The notes: generated by a model from the letters alone, not told the origin. Positions 60,001 to 62,502 are shown, counted from the first letter of the stretch. The stretch is 64,000 bases of DNA from Epiperipatus broadwayi (GCA_028023455.1 JAQFVV010006208.1:7672963-7736962), one strand, 5' to 3'. Numbers and translations: made by a program.

Positions 60001-62502
60001 TCTTGCTTTGATAAAGATACTCTGTTTAGAAAGCCTGGCTTAGCAAAAAAGAAGAAATTATCTACACACTCTTACATATATTTATATAAGTAACTATTTG
60101 AAATACAGGCATTTTTTATATACCTGGAGCTTAATTGTAAATATAGGGAATTTGAACTCAGACTTTAAAGCACCCTTCAATTGACTGCACTATTTCATAC
60201 ACCGATACACATGATCACACACAAGTAGAAAAAGTAAATAATCACCAATACACATATTTCATGCTAAATGGGCTGTCATCAGTTGGCCCAGATTATCATC
60301 TCCCATACACATATAAAATCAGTGCTCAGTTTATATTAAGATAGCAAATCTCCATACTTTAATGGACATGCTTCAATATACTTCAACTTCCAACTCTTCA
60401 GCCATCCATACCATTGAAAATCTGAAGATGGAAAGCCCAAATTTCATGCTGATGGCAATATTATTGCCACACCCCTTCATGTATAGGATCTTATCCATTT
60501 AAATACATAGTAGAAAGATGGACAGGATGCAGGCTTAATGTGTAAATATTTGAAATACAGGCATGCTCCAGGTATATAAAGAATGCCTGTATTTCAAATA
60601 TTTACACATTAAGCCTGCATCCTGCCCATCCCTCTATGTATTTAAATGGATAAGGTCCTATAAATGAGGGGTCAGAGTGACTTGAGGTCAACATGGGCAT
60701 GGCAATAATATTGGCATCAGCATAGGATTTGAGCTTTCCATCATCAGATTTTCAATGGTATGGATGGTTGAAGAATTGGAGGTTGGAGTAGACTGAAGCC
60801 TGTTTATTAAAGTATGAAGATTTACTATCTAAATATAAACTGGGCAATGATTATATATATATGAGTGGAAGATGATAATCTGGAATAAATGATGAATGCT
60901 GTTTTAGCATGAAATACATATATAGGTGACTATTTATCTTTTCTACATGTGTGTGATCAAGTGTATCGATGGTATGAGATAGTGTGGATAGTTAAAAAGT
61001 GCTTGAAAGTTTGAGTTCAAATCCCCTATATTTATATAAGTAACCCAAAAAGTATTTATTTATTTATTCTTCTTTGAAAAGAGTAAATGAAAAAAGAAGA
61101 TTGATTGAGGAAAATATAGAAAGAGAAACTGGATTGGACATATTAAGAAGCAAGTGTAGTTTAATGAAAGATGTTTTAGAGGGAATGATGAGTGAAAACA
61201 AGAAGAAAGAAGATAAAAAAATTGACACTGTTGGATAATATAAGAGATGGGAAGGGTTATGTGGAATTGAAGAGCTACATAATGAAGATAATGGAGTGGA
61301 GAATGGATGAATTCCGTGATGTGGCTCTTCAATGAACCTGTCCACAGGACAGAATACTATTGATTAATACACACATTAAAAAAAAATCAGTAAGCAAAAA
61401 AAATATTTCATTTTTTTATTAAAGAGAATAAAAAAATTCTCATTATTTTTATGCATAAGTCATTTGACTAATGGTTATAAAATACAATATAACAATTCGC
61501 CAATTGCTAAAATAGAGAATCAATGATATAAATAAAATAACTATTGCCAAGCAGCTTTCAACTCCTAGGAGTCCTTATTAAGGCAGTAAAAAACTTCTAT
61601 TTTTTCCTAAACGATAAATTCAACATTTCATTGCATTGGCCAGGAACAACTAATCGGAAAACTGGCTGAGTTTTTTTACTACCTTGATAAGGACTCGTAG
61701 GCTTGGCAATAGTTATTTTACTTATATTAATGATTCTCTGTTTTATAAGTTGTATTAACAGGAGTATTATATTGATTTATTATTCTAATGGTTATAATAT
61801 TTGTTGCGAATATTATATTTATTTAATATTTAATTCTTACACACATTATTCTCTCTTATTTGAGTTACCAATAAAGAAGATATATAAATAACTCAAAATG
61901 CATTAGTGAAAACAATAGAAATAAAAAAACAAACAAACATTTACATCACTTTGGCACCCCAAAACCTTAGCAAAGCCCCCCCCCCCGCGCGTGTTTGCCT
62001 AGCATTGACTATAATCTGAAAATAAACCAAAACTACTTCTGAACTTGAATTACACAGAAATATAAAATAAACCATATTAATTACAATTCAGAAAATTTTA
62101 AACTTTTTTAAAAATAAAATCTGTTTTAATCTCACTAAAATAATTTGCTTTTAAAATTTAAGCTTTTTTTTTTTTTAAAGAAAACTTTTTTTTTTTTAAA
62201 TATTCTGGGGGGGGGGGGTACCTCATTGCCATTTTCCTATACTAATGCTTTTAAATAGTGATTTCCTTTTTTGCTCAACTCTTTTCAAGCATCATTGCTT
62301 TTCTCTTTAAATTGGAGATTAAAAACTAACGAAATCATAATTTATTAGATAGCTGAAATAAAACTTGATATAATATGAAGTTTATAGTTAAGAGTGTTTC
62401 TTTACGCAATCTTACCTTCTTCCCTACTAATATTAGGCTTGTACCAATACTTTGAAGTGTCCTTCACAAAGACAGGATGGTGGTGAATGACTTCCATTGG
62501 TT
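8938..62502 (-). CDS. tensin, 3' half of gene (SH2 and PTB exons)
   Basis: Eight exons run from 62502 down to 8938 and together encode about 276 residues: SH2 domain, proline-rich linker, PTB domain and stop. Tensins link integrin tails to actin at focal adhesions: the SH2 domain binds phosphotyrosine proteins and the PTB domain binds beta-integrin NPXY motifs. All introns have GT-AG ends and the phases agree at every join. The N-terminal phosphatase-like, C2 and middle regions must lie beyond 64000. Introns range from about 2.3 to 21 kb and are filled with mobile elements. One oddity is that joining the last two exons directly skips about a dozen residues usual in the PTB domain. Identity as tensin is firm; which paralogue is not decided. 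Confidence 0.96.
9310..9480. repeat. foldback family F with hammerhead-like hairpin
   Basis: Inverted ends at about 9320-9345 and 9443-9470 (TTTATGTTCTTTATTAC and its complement). Inside, plus strand: CTGAAGA (9403-9409), a perfect 6-bp stem GATTGC/GCAATC (9411-9426), then AAAAC where hammerheads have GAAA. Likely a dead relative of the other ribozyme-bearing foldbacks. Confidence 0.6.
9738..9916. repeat. foldback family A, short internally deleted copy
   Basis: Outer end ACCACTAAACATCAC, inner end AAACAGGCAAAA, and on the other side GAGAGTTTTGCCTGTTT. The central arms are mostly deleted, so only one ribozyme-flanking piece (GATATTGGATGAGTAGGC) remains. Confidence 0.7.
10740..11110 (-). mobile_element. 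LINE C-terminal relic
   Basis: The minus strand gives LKRLKWHW followed by DDSR, stop, TVKILN and an RDRE block: the 'K-W-W-GH-R-DDRW' tail of endonuclease/reverse-transcriptase LINEs, broken by several stops. Same family as 16910-17290 and 48300-48720. Confidence 0.65.
11381..11449 (-). CDS. tensin exon ([12 protein letters not shown] block)
   Basis: Encodes [15 protein letters not shown] then GMDPDDR; with the preceding exon this restores the tensin PTB run [13 protein letters not shown]. Acceptor is a poly-T tract plus AG, donor is GTAAAA. It starts with one base of a split codon and ends with two (AG). In other tensins a conserved Trp follows directly after this point, but here the reading frame leaves the exon first. 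Confidence 0.95.
11650..12350. repeat. degenerate duplicated block
   Basis: A unit containing TAAGTGTTACACTTATGCTTT-like sequence and GTGAAGATTAATTTTCTT recurs around 11660, 11905 and 12148. A second motif, TGTTTTTTGATGCAA, occurs at about 12111 and 12325. Looks like local duplication of an unrecognised AT-rich element; overlapping ORFs on both strands (11932-12252) are chance. Confidence 0.5.
12655..12762 (+). repeat. foldback family A, right-end fragment
   Basis: Matches the right end of the 31.4-kb copy (GGGATTTTATGCACAAGCC through GAGTTTTGCCTGTTTTA), including its sub-type with AGCAAGCTAGAG in place of GTGCAAGCCAGAG. The ribozyme segment is missing. Confidence 0.75.
12774..12882. repeat. 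inverted repeat, about 23-bp arms
   Basis: TTCTTAATCAGATGGTAATC at about 12777 is mirrored by GATTACCATCTGATTAAGAA ending near 12880, with about 55 bases between. It could be a small MITE or hairpin; no target duplication is clear. Confidence 0.7.
13131..13674. repeat. array of seven hairpin-forming units
   Basis: Seven units of about 75-81 bp start near 13131, 13210, 13291, 13366, 13446, 13522 and 13603. Every unit is itself an inverted repeat (AAATCTTATCATTTCATGC against GCATGAAATGATAAGATTT, about 20 loop bases). Long units with ATGCCATGATG alternate with shorter units with ATGCATGATG, so the higher-order period is about 155 bp. No coding potential. Lies in the intron between tensin exons at 11.4 and 14.9 kb. 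Confidence 0.93.
14195..14300. repeat. long hairpin
   Basis: ATACAGTCTTTCAATCC (from about 14202) pairs with GGATTGAAAGACTGTAT ending near 14293. The middle contains CGGTTAATTCC and CTGCCGAAAAT. I tested it as a hammerhead relic and rejected that: the arms simply pair through. Confidence 0.8.
14301..14871. other. intron, one unrecognised open stretch
   Basis: Plus strand about 14555-14720 is open for about 50 codons (starts [15 protein letters not shown]), rich in Lys, Arg and Ile. I do not recognise it. It may be a transposon remnant or chance. Confidence 0.3.
14872..15040 (-). CDS. tensin exon (PTB start)
   Basis: Encodes [20 protein letters not shown], a short variable stretch, [20 protein letters not shown] and TDNQR. 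This is the most conserved part of the tensin PTB domain ([13 protein letters not shown] and [10 protein letters not shown] in vertebrates). Acceptor TTCTTTTTCAG, donor GTAAGT; phase 1 in and phase 2 out, matching both neighbours. Confidence 0.97.
15041..15640. other. intron, nothing recognised
   Basis: AT-rich intron sequence; the long upstream extension of the ORF through the acceptor is intron, as shown by the splice site. Confidence 0.5.
15700..15842 (-). pseudogene. coding-like island, possibly pre-SET-like
   Basis: The minus strand is open and less AT-rich than its surroundings: [18 protein letters not shown], then [17 protein letters not shown] and [19 protein letters not shown] is weakly like the start of the pre-SET region of SUV39/EHMT histone methyltransferases, but no cysteine array follows. 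No clear splice sites, so a pseudogene or mobile-element fragment is more likely than an exon. Confidence 0.22.
16245..16395. repeat. foldback family G with hammerhead-like segment
   Basis: Inverted ends CAAATAAGCTCTTAACAAG (about 16258) and CTTGTTAAGAGCTTATTTG (about 16355). The minus strand 16333-16296 has CCTCA, core CTGAGGA, a poorly paired stem II, GAA, ACCAGT, C, then TGGGG, which pairs with CCTCA. The segment resembles family A, implying common descent. Confidence 0.75.
16910..17290 (-). mobile_element. LINE C-terminal relic
   Basis: The minus strand carries the full tail order of this LINE family: [15 protein letters not shown], a Trp-rich block, [11 protein letters not shown], and the end SCSGLIMVD followed by a GAT repeat. 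Many stops. It is the best-preserved tail among the relics here. Confidence 0.75.
17300..18080. other. intron, nothing recognised
   Basis: AT-rich intron with a short TA run near 17845; no coding or repeat boundary seen. Confidence 0.5.
18080..18612. other. GC-richer island, possible old transposon
   Basis: About 500 bp distinctly less AT-rich than its surroundings, bounded by GCAAGGCCCAGAGCAACTAA on the left and GGGGCTGTTGCTCCTCCTA near the right. The two ends share GCCC..AGCAAC-like words in inverted orientation, as a decayed DNA transposon would. No coding frame found. Confidence 0.35.
19551..19783 (+). repeat. dispersed repeat copy 1 (pair with 24001)
   Basis: About 230 bp starting TGTAATAACTTCTTAATTC and ending AATAAAATGTTT, repeated in the same orientation at 24001-24219 with scattered differences. 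Both copies include a T-rich run and AATAAA words. Family unknown. Confidence 0.85.
20241..20600. repeat. foldback family A copy nested in hAT 1
   Basis: CAAAACTCCATATAGTAGTG to CTGAGAGCACTGCATCTAG is the left arm; the right arm is mostly replaced. The outer end GATCATGTGATG is at about 20593-20604. Nesting shows it inserted after the hAT copy. Confidence 0.75.
20605..20705 (-). pseudogene. hAT transposase N-terminal remnant
   Basis: Encodes [16 protein letters not shown] then [14 protein letters not shown], matching the ZBED-type N terminus of hAT transposases (KKRKID.ECR.FNKEWT.KYFF). The BED zinc-finger cysteines and catalytic domain are lost. Confidence 0.75.
20959..22580. other. intron, nothing recognised
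   Basis: AT-rich with several poly-A runs (21780-21930). No supported feature. Confidence 0.5.
22581..22815 (+). repeat. three tandem copies of a 78-bp unit
   Basis: ACAATCTTGACTACAAGCC begins units at 22581, 22659 and 22737. Copies are nearly identical. Same period as the 5-kb satellite but unrelated sequence. Confidence 0.95.
22816..23532. other. intron, nothing recognised
   Basis: AT-rich, homopolymer-rich; no supported feature. Confidence 0.5.
23533..23785. repeat. foldback family E, both arms
   Basis: Long palindrome. Each arm has CTGATGA (minus 23640-23634; plus 23664-23670), stem GACTG/CAGTT with loop CTGGA, then GAAAC. Outer parts (TTATTTTATCTC, CACTTTTAATGT and their complements) also pair. 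Confidence 0.85.
24001..24219 (+). repeat. dispersed repeat copy 2 (pair with 19551)
   Basis: Same-orientation copy of 19551-19783. Both lie in the intron between the exons at 14.9 and 26.9 kb, about 4.4 kb apart. Confidence 0.85.
24220..25019. other. intron, nothing recognised
   Basis: AT-rich; no supported feature. Confidence 0.5.
25020..25200 (-). repeat. retrozyme-like element C/D fragment
   Basis: Single arm related to the elements at 35.6-36.2 and 60.1-61.0 kb (shared CATCAGTTGGCCCAG and TTTCATGCTGAA words). It carries the ribozyme at 25095-25134. Confidence 0.7.
25095..25134 (-). ncRNA. hammerhead ribozyme, canonical core
   Basis: Minus strand, 5' to 3': stem I CCAA (25134-25131), core CTGATGA (25130-25124), stem II GTGC with loop TAGTTCA and GCAT (one G-T pair), GAA, self-complementary stem III ATGCAT (25105-25100), cleavage-site C (25099), stem I TTGG (25098-25095). 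All conserved residues of a type I hammerhead are present. The very short palindromic stem III implies activity as a dimer, as reported for Penelope and retrozyme hammerheads. Confidence 0.8.
25762..26022. repeat. foldback family A, asymmetric copy
   Basis: Left arm from AAACAGGCAAAACTCTCC through CTGAGAGCACTGCACC; the right arm is only the last 45 bp plus the outer end (GATCATGTGATGTTTAGTGG). The ribozyme segment (minus) has CTGATGA but a shortened stem II (AAGCCA directly before GAAAC), so it is probably inactive. Confidence 0.8.
26932..26997 (-). CDS. tensin exon (linker between SH2 and PTB)
   Basis: Encodes [20 protein letters not shown] plus one Ala. In vertebrate tensins the same position holds a proline-rich stretch ending LLRQGA just before the PTB domain. 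Acceptor TTTCTTTCAG, donor GTGAGA; both ends phase 1, matching neighbours at 32256 and 15040. Confidence 0.93.
26998..27585. other. intron, nothing recognised
   Basis: No supported feature; ORFs at 26707-26916 and 27110-27325 lack family similarity, and the first overlaps the tensin linker exon's intron on the other strand. Confidence 0.5.
27586..27965. repeat. foldback family H
   Basis: About 380-bp palindrome; arms include TTACATAATCACATGATCAT and its complement, and GAATAAAATAATTATTT. Near each inner arm is TTGAAAAGGTCC followed by a hairpin and AAAA or GAAAA. This is weakly hammerhead-like with T3 and A8 in the core. Confidence 0.8.
28132..28170 (-). ncRNA. hammerhead ribozyme, partly decayed arm
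   Basis: Minus strand: TTCT, core CTGAGGA (28166-28160), stem II GTGC, loop CAGA, ACAT (one pair lost), GAA, ACCATGGT, C, then AGAG. The core is intact but stem II is weakened relative to the other arm at 28308. Confidence 0.65.
28308..28346 (+). ncRNA. hammerhead ribozyme, canonical and intact
   Basis: Stem I CTCT (28308-28311), core CTGAGGA (28312-28318), stem II GTGC, loop CAGA, GCAC (28319-28330), GAA (28331-28333), palindromic stem III ACCATGGT (28334-28341), cleavage-site C (28342), stem I AGAG (28343-28346). Beyond an internal loop the outer stem continues (CCC with GGG, GTCTG with CAGAC). Every invariant hammerhead base is present, including the G-C pair closing stem II. Predicted cut: after 28342. 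Confidence 0.85.
28856..29116. repeat. foldback family A, short palindrome
   Basis: GGCAAAACTCTCCATACAGT at the left and ACTGTATGGAGAGTTTTGCC-type sequence at the right, with the arms joined at about 28990 after CTAGCTTGTGG, so the inner ribozyme part of one arm is cut off. The outer end GATCATGTGATGTTTAGTGG is at 29091-29110. Confidence 0.85.
29280..29573 (+). repeat. foldback family A, right arm with ribozyme core
   Basis: Right arm of family A. Core CTGATGA at 29368-29374, GAA at 29388-29390, palindromic ACTAGT at 29391-29396, cleavage-site T, then TGGGGA. The 5' stem I strand is TTCTCA, giving A-T, C-G and wobble pairs. Confidence 0.8.
30250..31260 (-). mobile_element. LINE reverse-transcriptase relic
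   Basis: Minus strand order: GVKQGC near 30960 (RT box B), a catalytic box read as FA[17 protein letters not shown] at about 30875-30835 (the first Asp codon replaced by TAA), [10 protein letters not shown] near 30700, and a thumb-region block with MW near 30400. The order fits an endonuclease/reverse-transcriptase LINE. Many stops; dead. Confidence 0.75.
30735..30805 (+). pseudogene. possible LTR-element integrase fragment
   Basis: Plus strand reads [20 protein letters not shown], very like the start of Gypsy-type integrase cores (P.RP.E..AID..GP.P, with the first catalytic Asp). It sits exactly where the LINE relic has about 96 extra bases between its RT boxes, so it looks like a filler insertion. 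Short, so chance is not excluded. Confidence 0.4.
31318..31724. repeat. foldback family A, near-complete palindrome
   Basis: Both arms almost full length, sub-type with AGCAAGCTAGAG. Because it is a palindrome, nearly the same 66-residue ORF appears on both strands (31429-31629 and 31460-31660). Left-arm ribozyme (minus 31522-31481): TCCTCA, core CTGACGA, weak stem II, GAA, ACTAGT, C, TGGGGA. The right-arm core is CTGACAA (G8 lost). Confidence 0.93.
32256..32333 (-). CDS. tensin exon (SH2 C terminus)
   Basis: Encodes [20 protein letters not shown] then ILPES, the end of the tensin SH2 domain (vertebrate SL.ALV.QHSI.P..LPC.L.IP). Acceptor TTTTATTCTAG, donor GTAATT; begins with two bases completing Gly and ends phase 1. 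Confidence 0.97.
33314..33446 (-). mobile_element. tRNA-Gly-derived SINE nested in hAT 3
   Basis: tRNA part 33425-33347 on the minus strand: acceptor GCATTGG with CCAATGC, B box GGGTTCGCTTCC, and an extra 10-base insertion in the variable region. The anticodon loop is TTATAAG, no longer Gly. The 18-bp target duplication is perfect (33314-33331 and 33429-33446), so this copy is younger than its hAT host. Confidence 0.92.
33553..33771 (-). pseudogene. hAT transposase N-terminal remnant
   Basis: Encodes [20 protein letters not shown], a middle stretch with [17 protein letters not shown], then ENLKRS, aligning with the BED-finger region of ZBED/SCAND3-like hAT transposases (C..C...V..KE.N..RHY..KH.DY). 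One zinc cysteine and a histidine are changed. No catalytic domain. Confidence 0.7.
34590..35095. repeat. foldback family K, arms of about 190 bp
   Basis: CCAGACTAGCCAAAAAATAA (left) and its complement TTATTTTTTGGCTAGTCTGG (right) mark one of the longest palindromes in the window. Near each arm's inner part is CTTGAGAA followed by CTGC-TTGTA-GCAG (right arm) and, in the left arm, GAAACC. This fits a decayed hammerhead with T3 and A8. Confidence 0.9.
35553..36190 (+). mobile_element. retrozyme-like element D with tRNA-like modules
   Basis: A body of about 350 bp (35750-36100) is flanked on both sides by a module of about 80 bp (35565-35645 and 36105-36185) starting TATAAGATRGAGTGGATAG and ending in TGTGTTCAAATC, which looks like a Pol III B box. 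Between the left module and the body lies a family A end fragment (35648-35727). The body ends in a ribozyme-like segment: CCAA, CCGAAGA (36043-36049, U4 changed to C), stem GTGC/GCAC with loop TGGTTCA, GAA, ATACAT. Confidence 0.7.
36583..36875 (+). promoter_or_regulatory. cluster of five CTCF-like motifs
   Basis: Five same-orientation motifs in a GC-rich patch: CCGCTAGAGGCACTG (36585), CCGCTAGGAGGCGCTG (36664), CCGCCTGGTGGTGCTG (36734), CCACCTAGGTGGCGCTG (36782) and CCCACTACGTGGGCGCTG (36857). They fit the animal CTCF core CCNCNAGRNGGCRCTG. Spacing is irregular, so it is not a simple tandem repeat. It lies in the intron between the SH2 exons at 32.3 and 38.0 kb; an insulator or boundary is an inference. 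Confidence 0.5.
36960..37977. other. intron, nothing recognised
   Basis: AT-rich; no supported feature. A plus-strand ORF at 37778-38008 overlaps the tensin exon antisense and is a shadow. Confidence 0.5.
37978..38070 (-). CDS. tensin exon (SH2, middle)
   Basis: Encodes [20 protein letters not shown] then [10 protein letters not shown], the second half of the SH2 domain; the HFLIE..KGV.LKGC.NEP.F pattern is specific to tensins. Acceptor ATTTAG, donor GTAATG; phase 1 on both sides. Confidence 0.98.
38930..39142 (-). repeat. foldback family J arm and 24-bp duplication
   Basis: Single arm of the element seen as a palindrome at 61490-61760 (shared ACAATATAACGATTCG-like start, ATAACTATTGCCAAG, CAACTAATCGGAAA). 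It carries the ribozyme-like segment at 38974-39013. A 24-25-bp word beginning GGTTAATTTTGAATTCATAG is repeated directly at about 39095-39142. Confidence 0.85.
38974..39013 (-). ncRNA. hammerhead-like ribozyme with U3-A8 core
   Basis: Minus strand: stem I TGCC (39013-39010), core TTGATAA (39009-39003), one extra G, stem II GACTC, loop ATAG, GAGTT, GAA, stem III AGCACT (near-palindrome), T at the cleavage site (38978), stem I GGCA (38977-38974). Relative to CTGANGA both C3 and G8 are changed, to U and A, which keeps their Watson-Crick pair. All other elements are in place. Confidence 0.65.
39661..40147. repeat. foldback family A, most complete copy
   Basis: Full left and right arms plus a central segment (TTGTAGTTAAGCAGAGATAA) and the left outer end ACCACTAAACACCACATGAT. 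Plus-strand ribozyme at 39992-40033: TCCTCA, CTGATGA (39998-40004), 3-bp stem II AGC/GCT, GAA, ACTAGT, C (40027), TGGGGA. Stem I pairs over six positions. The stem II closing position is A opposite A, unlike canonical hammerheads. Confidence 0.93.
40850..40965. repeat. foldback family A, end fragment
   Basis: Outer end CTAAACATCATATGATCACC plus TTTACACAGAGG and ACTGAGTGGTGCTACTGT; the arms are deleted. Confidence 0.7.
41186..41311 (-). CDS. tensin exon (SH2, phosphotyrosine-binding half)
   Basis: Encodes [40 protein letters not shown] and T. The VVRDS Arg is the invariant SH2 arginine that binds phosphotyrosine. [18 protein letters not shown] is tensin-typical. Acceptor TTTTTAACAG, donor GTAAGT; phase 1 both sides. 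Confidence 0.98.
41799..44753 (+). pseudogene. LINE ORF1 (gag-like), broken by frameshifts
   Basis: Starts [12 protein letters not shown] and reads in pieces: 41799-42122, then another frame to 42844, a third to about 43093, back for 43094-44152, and a last piece to 44753. The first shift is at a 12-A run (42108-42119). The first half is Ser/Lys-rich and looks disordered, with repeated KQKSY.SKTKPEA blocks. The 43094-44152 piece ends in one CCHC zinc knuckle, [14 protein letters not shown] (about 43991-44032). The last piece has three degenerate 22-residue repeats (PMLTTT). Role: probably RNA-binding chaperone of the RNP. Sequencing error could explain some shifts. Confidence 0.8.
44687..48001 (+). 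CDS. LINE ORF2: APE endonuclease and reverse transcriptase
   Basis: Open from 44687 to the TAA at 48001 (about 1104 codons). Endonuclease motifs in order: NIRGLNS near residue 36, LSETK at 63-67, GDFNH near 166, SDH near 233. RT boxes: LDIAGAFD (46436-46467), IPQGSPLS (about 46613), catalytic YMDD (46742-46753), then GLTFNSEKS. The tail has a CCHC-type finger CALC-x8-H-x4-C (47642-47692). No ATG precedes the endonuclease in this frame: the first in-frame Met is downstream of its N terminus. Translation may restart after ORF1 stops at 44753, or use frameshifting. Clade uncertain (I/Jockey-like or Tx1-like); YMDD replaces the usual F/YADD. Confidence 0.93.
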   Translation, partial: VREQPLRKTPTRRHRPRRYLHLKYSPHHDYYNPAVNIRGLNSKERVEALHRWFIKHQPDILCLSETKLHIQSSPHIKKLNSLGYFHYSIAQTPGSGVAILINKLSPITFKILYIDNHCLIAILQYNNCTINLGNIYMTKAPDNIRRIIHTINATLRTNPFPSILIGDFNHSYETFQSDYLPLISLKLMSARNLLPETAFSFYTTKYKSLIDLTFFSPNLLPTTQARLWPVVFSDHLLQEIKLQFSSSSPDPNNYQRTIRLITRETTPACLFSEAYIQFHQTNILSRPIIEAWPLFTKTLQKLITTYSFRRPGPLKLLNSLDNIADTLKHLTLEGQNIETILQLKAKYRTTQKILAEHIATKRSRSYLVHQHCWTRGYIRWALGSGKNRKSPSDITIDGKQYIGPAMLGKLQKHFKKKFQNHITPSDRRTFKINPDNCHDITHATIQKKLNAMPDKIHPGLHGIPKFILLHLSKYTIPIIKEMIDLLSSGTCHLDFLYPIAMVPLLKKSDVATELQNLRPISMIPLMIKIIESIIKDKMQDNVLKHISKYQFAKKGAATSDAISRFRLIIDQVRTKRRSKPVAIQLDIAGAFDLVRIDVLIKTLEQYQVPQPLLQIIENLLNNREIFLTLDGHIAPGFKPCLSIPQGSPLSTLLFTAYINPLLLQIENTLPGIQVEYINENIKHISYMDDVVVFLPSIDHLNNLVNILDSYTTMHGLTFNSEKSAIRSLLTGKQIPAMFNAQPQKFLGFPVAKSYSLMRQEIQNSLLKKTQTTIASISKIYLSLFGKVVLLNAILFPKITYYLTGFNPTKGFINKINSACTKLCWGGKIAAISIKTMHHPRRENGLSLHSIETINLQRTHNVLHRLFKDNDAIECPLPVEPTDRPPPSKQNNWLQQSVTLILKQLSANASLFTCKLTYWEIFNITHHKSSTIPAYLHISNQRLIKLTKHWHLPPKYVDFLIKVNLEALPTNAFLYYKRGFKNLASTCALCQRDETTNHTLTNCPCLQKLQSALQNRFKNQTHNSLSLTNVVDQGTYAQLRLATFVNFTIWSLRCKLVISKLEYPNIETALYQMLNKICKTDFSTAYLNIAENTWAPVDIPSEEVL
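48074..48165 (+). repeat. 46-bp direct repeat in LINE 3' UTR
   Basis: Two identical units start at 48074 and 48120 (CCATAGTAACAATATGTAAA...). Each includes the hairpin CAATG/CATTG. Such 3' repeats often serve RT recognition; the role here is inferred. Confidence 0.92.
48300..48720 (-). mobile_element. LINE C-terminal relic
   Basis: The minus strand shows [32 protein letters not shown] and MDG, the same tail as 16910-17290. Stops present. Unrelated to the full-length element next to it. Confidence 0.65.
48721..49306. other. intron, nothing recognised
   Basis: AT-rich; no supported feature. Confidence 0.5.
49438..49480 (-). ncRNA. hammerhead-like ribozyme of the Penelope element, A3-U8 core
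   Basis: Minus strand: stem I GGCT (49480-49477), core ATGATTA (49476-49470), one extra T, perfect 6-bp stem II GAGAAA/TTTCTC with loop TACAC, GAA, perfect palindrome AGCGCT (49448-49443), T (49442), stem I AGCC (49441-49438). Against CTGANGA, positions 3 and 8 are A and T, again complementary. It lies 3' of the ORF, where Penelope pLTRs carry hammerheads. Confidence 0.68.
49543..50271 (-). CDS. Penelope-like element C-terminal ORF (GIY-YIG part)
   Basis: 242 codons, open. [18 protein letters not shown] and [11 protein letters not shown] match the linker after the RT domain (LPYV.G.S......F......L...L...KD). [10 protein letters not shown] and YYSETRT correspond to the GIY and YIG strands, but YIG has become YYS, so nuclease activity is doubtful. 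The Lys/Arg-rich tail is normal. The RT domain is missing by 5' truncation. Confidence 0.82.
   Translation of the reverse strand: MVMKPPEVHGWIHPDSYTPMAHKFSVLTLFLFSNYLLCKFEVDRRSNIINYINNLLKSGYKCSIVYSKIRHFINNIVIHRVRDNKPWLLLPYVPFLHRTFYRTFSTEFRLSFHTPLSTNMLINNTKDTIAPDQNPQAVYNVTCPHNGSKASYYSETRTSIAIGLSQHRYRYNKSHTNPEWTSVFTQHQKVFGHEFEPTSAKLVCTERHDVKRKVKKTYFIAEDYFTINCKESCCAISTRWTN
50690..51200 (-). pseudogene. second Penelope-like relic
   Basis: The minus strand gives [17 protein letters not shown] upstream and [20 protein letters not shown], then [11 protein letters not shown] and [10 protein letters not shown]. It aligns along its length with the 49.5-kb ORF but is diverged and broken by stops near 51000. 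Same orientation. Confidence 0.7.
51201..52439. other. intron, nothing recognised
   Basis: AT-rich; no supported feature. Confidence 0.5.
52440..52773 (-). pseudogene. reverse-transcriptase fragment of the same LINE family
   Basis: Reads [30 protein letters not shown] and [13 protein letters not shown], which parallel RT boxes of the full-length element ([39 protein letters not shown]). After a frameshift near 52473 it continues AYMDDIINF (about 52465-52440). So the YMDD variant is shared by this older copy. Confidence 0.8.
52813..53288 (+). mobile_element. hAT element 2, 460-bp deletion derivative, 8-bp TSD
   Basis: Termini CAGGGATGTGCAA (52821) and TTGCCCACTCCTG (to 53280); duplication GAATAGAC on both sides (52813-52820, 53281-53288). 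Plus strand retains [20 protein letters not shown] then NKYFFGNTG, the hAT transposase N terminus. Same family as element 1 but opposite orientation. Confidence 0.93.
53531..53636 (-). mobile_element. tRNA-Gly-derived SINE
   Basis: The minus strand has GGTCATCGCAGCAGCCTTGC, an extended anticodon arm, B box GGGTTCGCATCCCGG, then GATGCTATGACATATGG and a poly-A tail. The 5' end is truncated or diverged; no clear target duplication. Confidence 0.8.
53740..54024. repeat. inverted-terminal-repeat element, about 285 bp
   Basis: CTTGTCAAGCTATTGTGCAT at 53740 is mirrored by ATGCACAATAGCTTGACAG ending at 54024. Arms are about 47 bp, separated by about 190 bp of unrelated sequence. MITE-like; no core motif of the ribozyme families. 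Confidence 0.85.
54479..54585 (-). pseudogene. coding-like relic, not recognised
   Basis: The minus strand is open with a hydrophilic, ordinary composition: [20 protein letters not shown] then LKKFPKI-stop. No family recognised and no clear acceptor. Could be a mobile-element tail or decayed exon. Confidence 0.22.
54700..59140. other. 4.4-kb AT-rich stretch, nothing recognised
   Basis: No mobile element, palindrome or conserved coding seen on either strand, which is unusual in this window. The 87-codon ORF at 55626-55889 has no recognisable family. It is part of the 21-kb tensin intron. Confidence 0.5.
59150..59385. repeat. foldback family E, palindrome
   Basis: TTGCTTACAACAGTTCTTTC on the left and GAAAGAACTGTTGTAAGCAA on the right. 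The left arm holds the hammerhead-like block on the minus strand (CTGATGA 59252-59246, stem GACTG/CAGTC, then AAAAC instead of GAAAC). The right arm lacks that block, so it was deleted on one side. Confidence 0.88.
60110..61030. mobile_element. retrozyme-like element D, head-to-head dimer
   Basis: Two inverted copies of the 35.6-36.2 kb element meet at about 60565 (AATGCCTGTATTTCAAATAT against its complement). Each arm has body, ribozyme-like segment (plus arm: ATGATGA near 60886, stem ATGCT/AGCAT, GAA, ATACAT; minus arm: CCAA, CTGATGA near 60270) and then a tRNA-like module ending in GAGTTCAAAT (plus about 60952-61025; minus about 60225-60150). Confidence 0.8.
61060..61365 (+). mobile_element. 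LINE C-terminal relic (plus strand)
   Basis: Reads [11 protein letters not shown], a decayed block, EMGRV and [14 protein letters not shown], like the RKKNWIGH...LRG tail of another endonuclease/reverse-transcriptase LINE lineage. Two overlapping minus-strand ORFs (61060-61345) are its shadows. Confidence 0.6.
61490..61760. repeat. foldback family J, palindrome
   Basis: Left arm (61490-61665) and right arm (61675-61760) are inverted copies. Minus-strand ribozyme-like segment at 61585-61545 has TGCC, TTAATAA (G5 lost), stem GACTC/GAGTT, GAA and GGCA. The right arm keeps TTGATAA but has lost the second half of stem II and GAA. Confidence 0.88.
61970..62225. repeat. homopolymer-rich patch
   Basis: A C run followed by GCGCGC near 61976-61992, T runs at 62167-62197 and a G run at about 62209-62218. 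Such runs are prone to assembly and slippage errors. Confidence 0.7.
62416..62502 (-). CDS. tensin exon (start of SH2)
   Basis: Encodes [20 protein letters not shown] then [24 protein letters not shown] is the entry to the tensin SH2 domain. Acceptor is a poly-T run plus TAG, donor GTAAGA; the final base joins the exon at 41311 to give Ala-Ile-Ser. It is the most 5' tensin exon in the window. Confidence 0.96.
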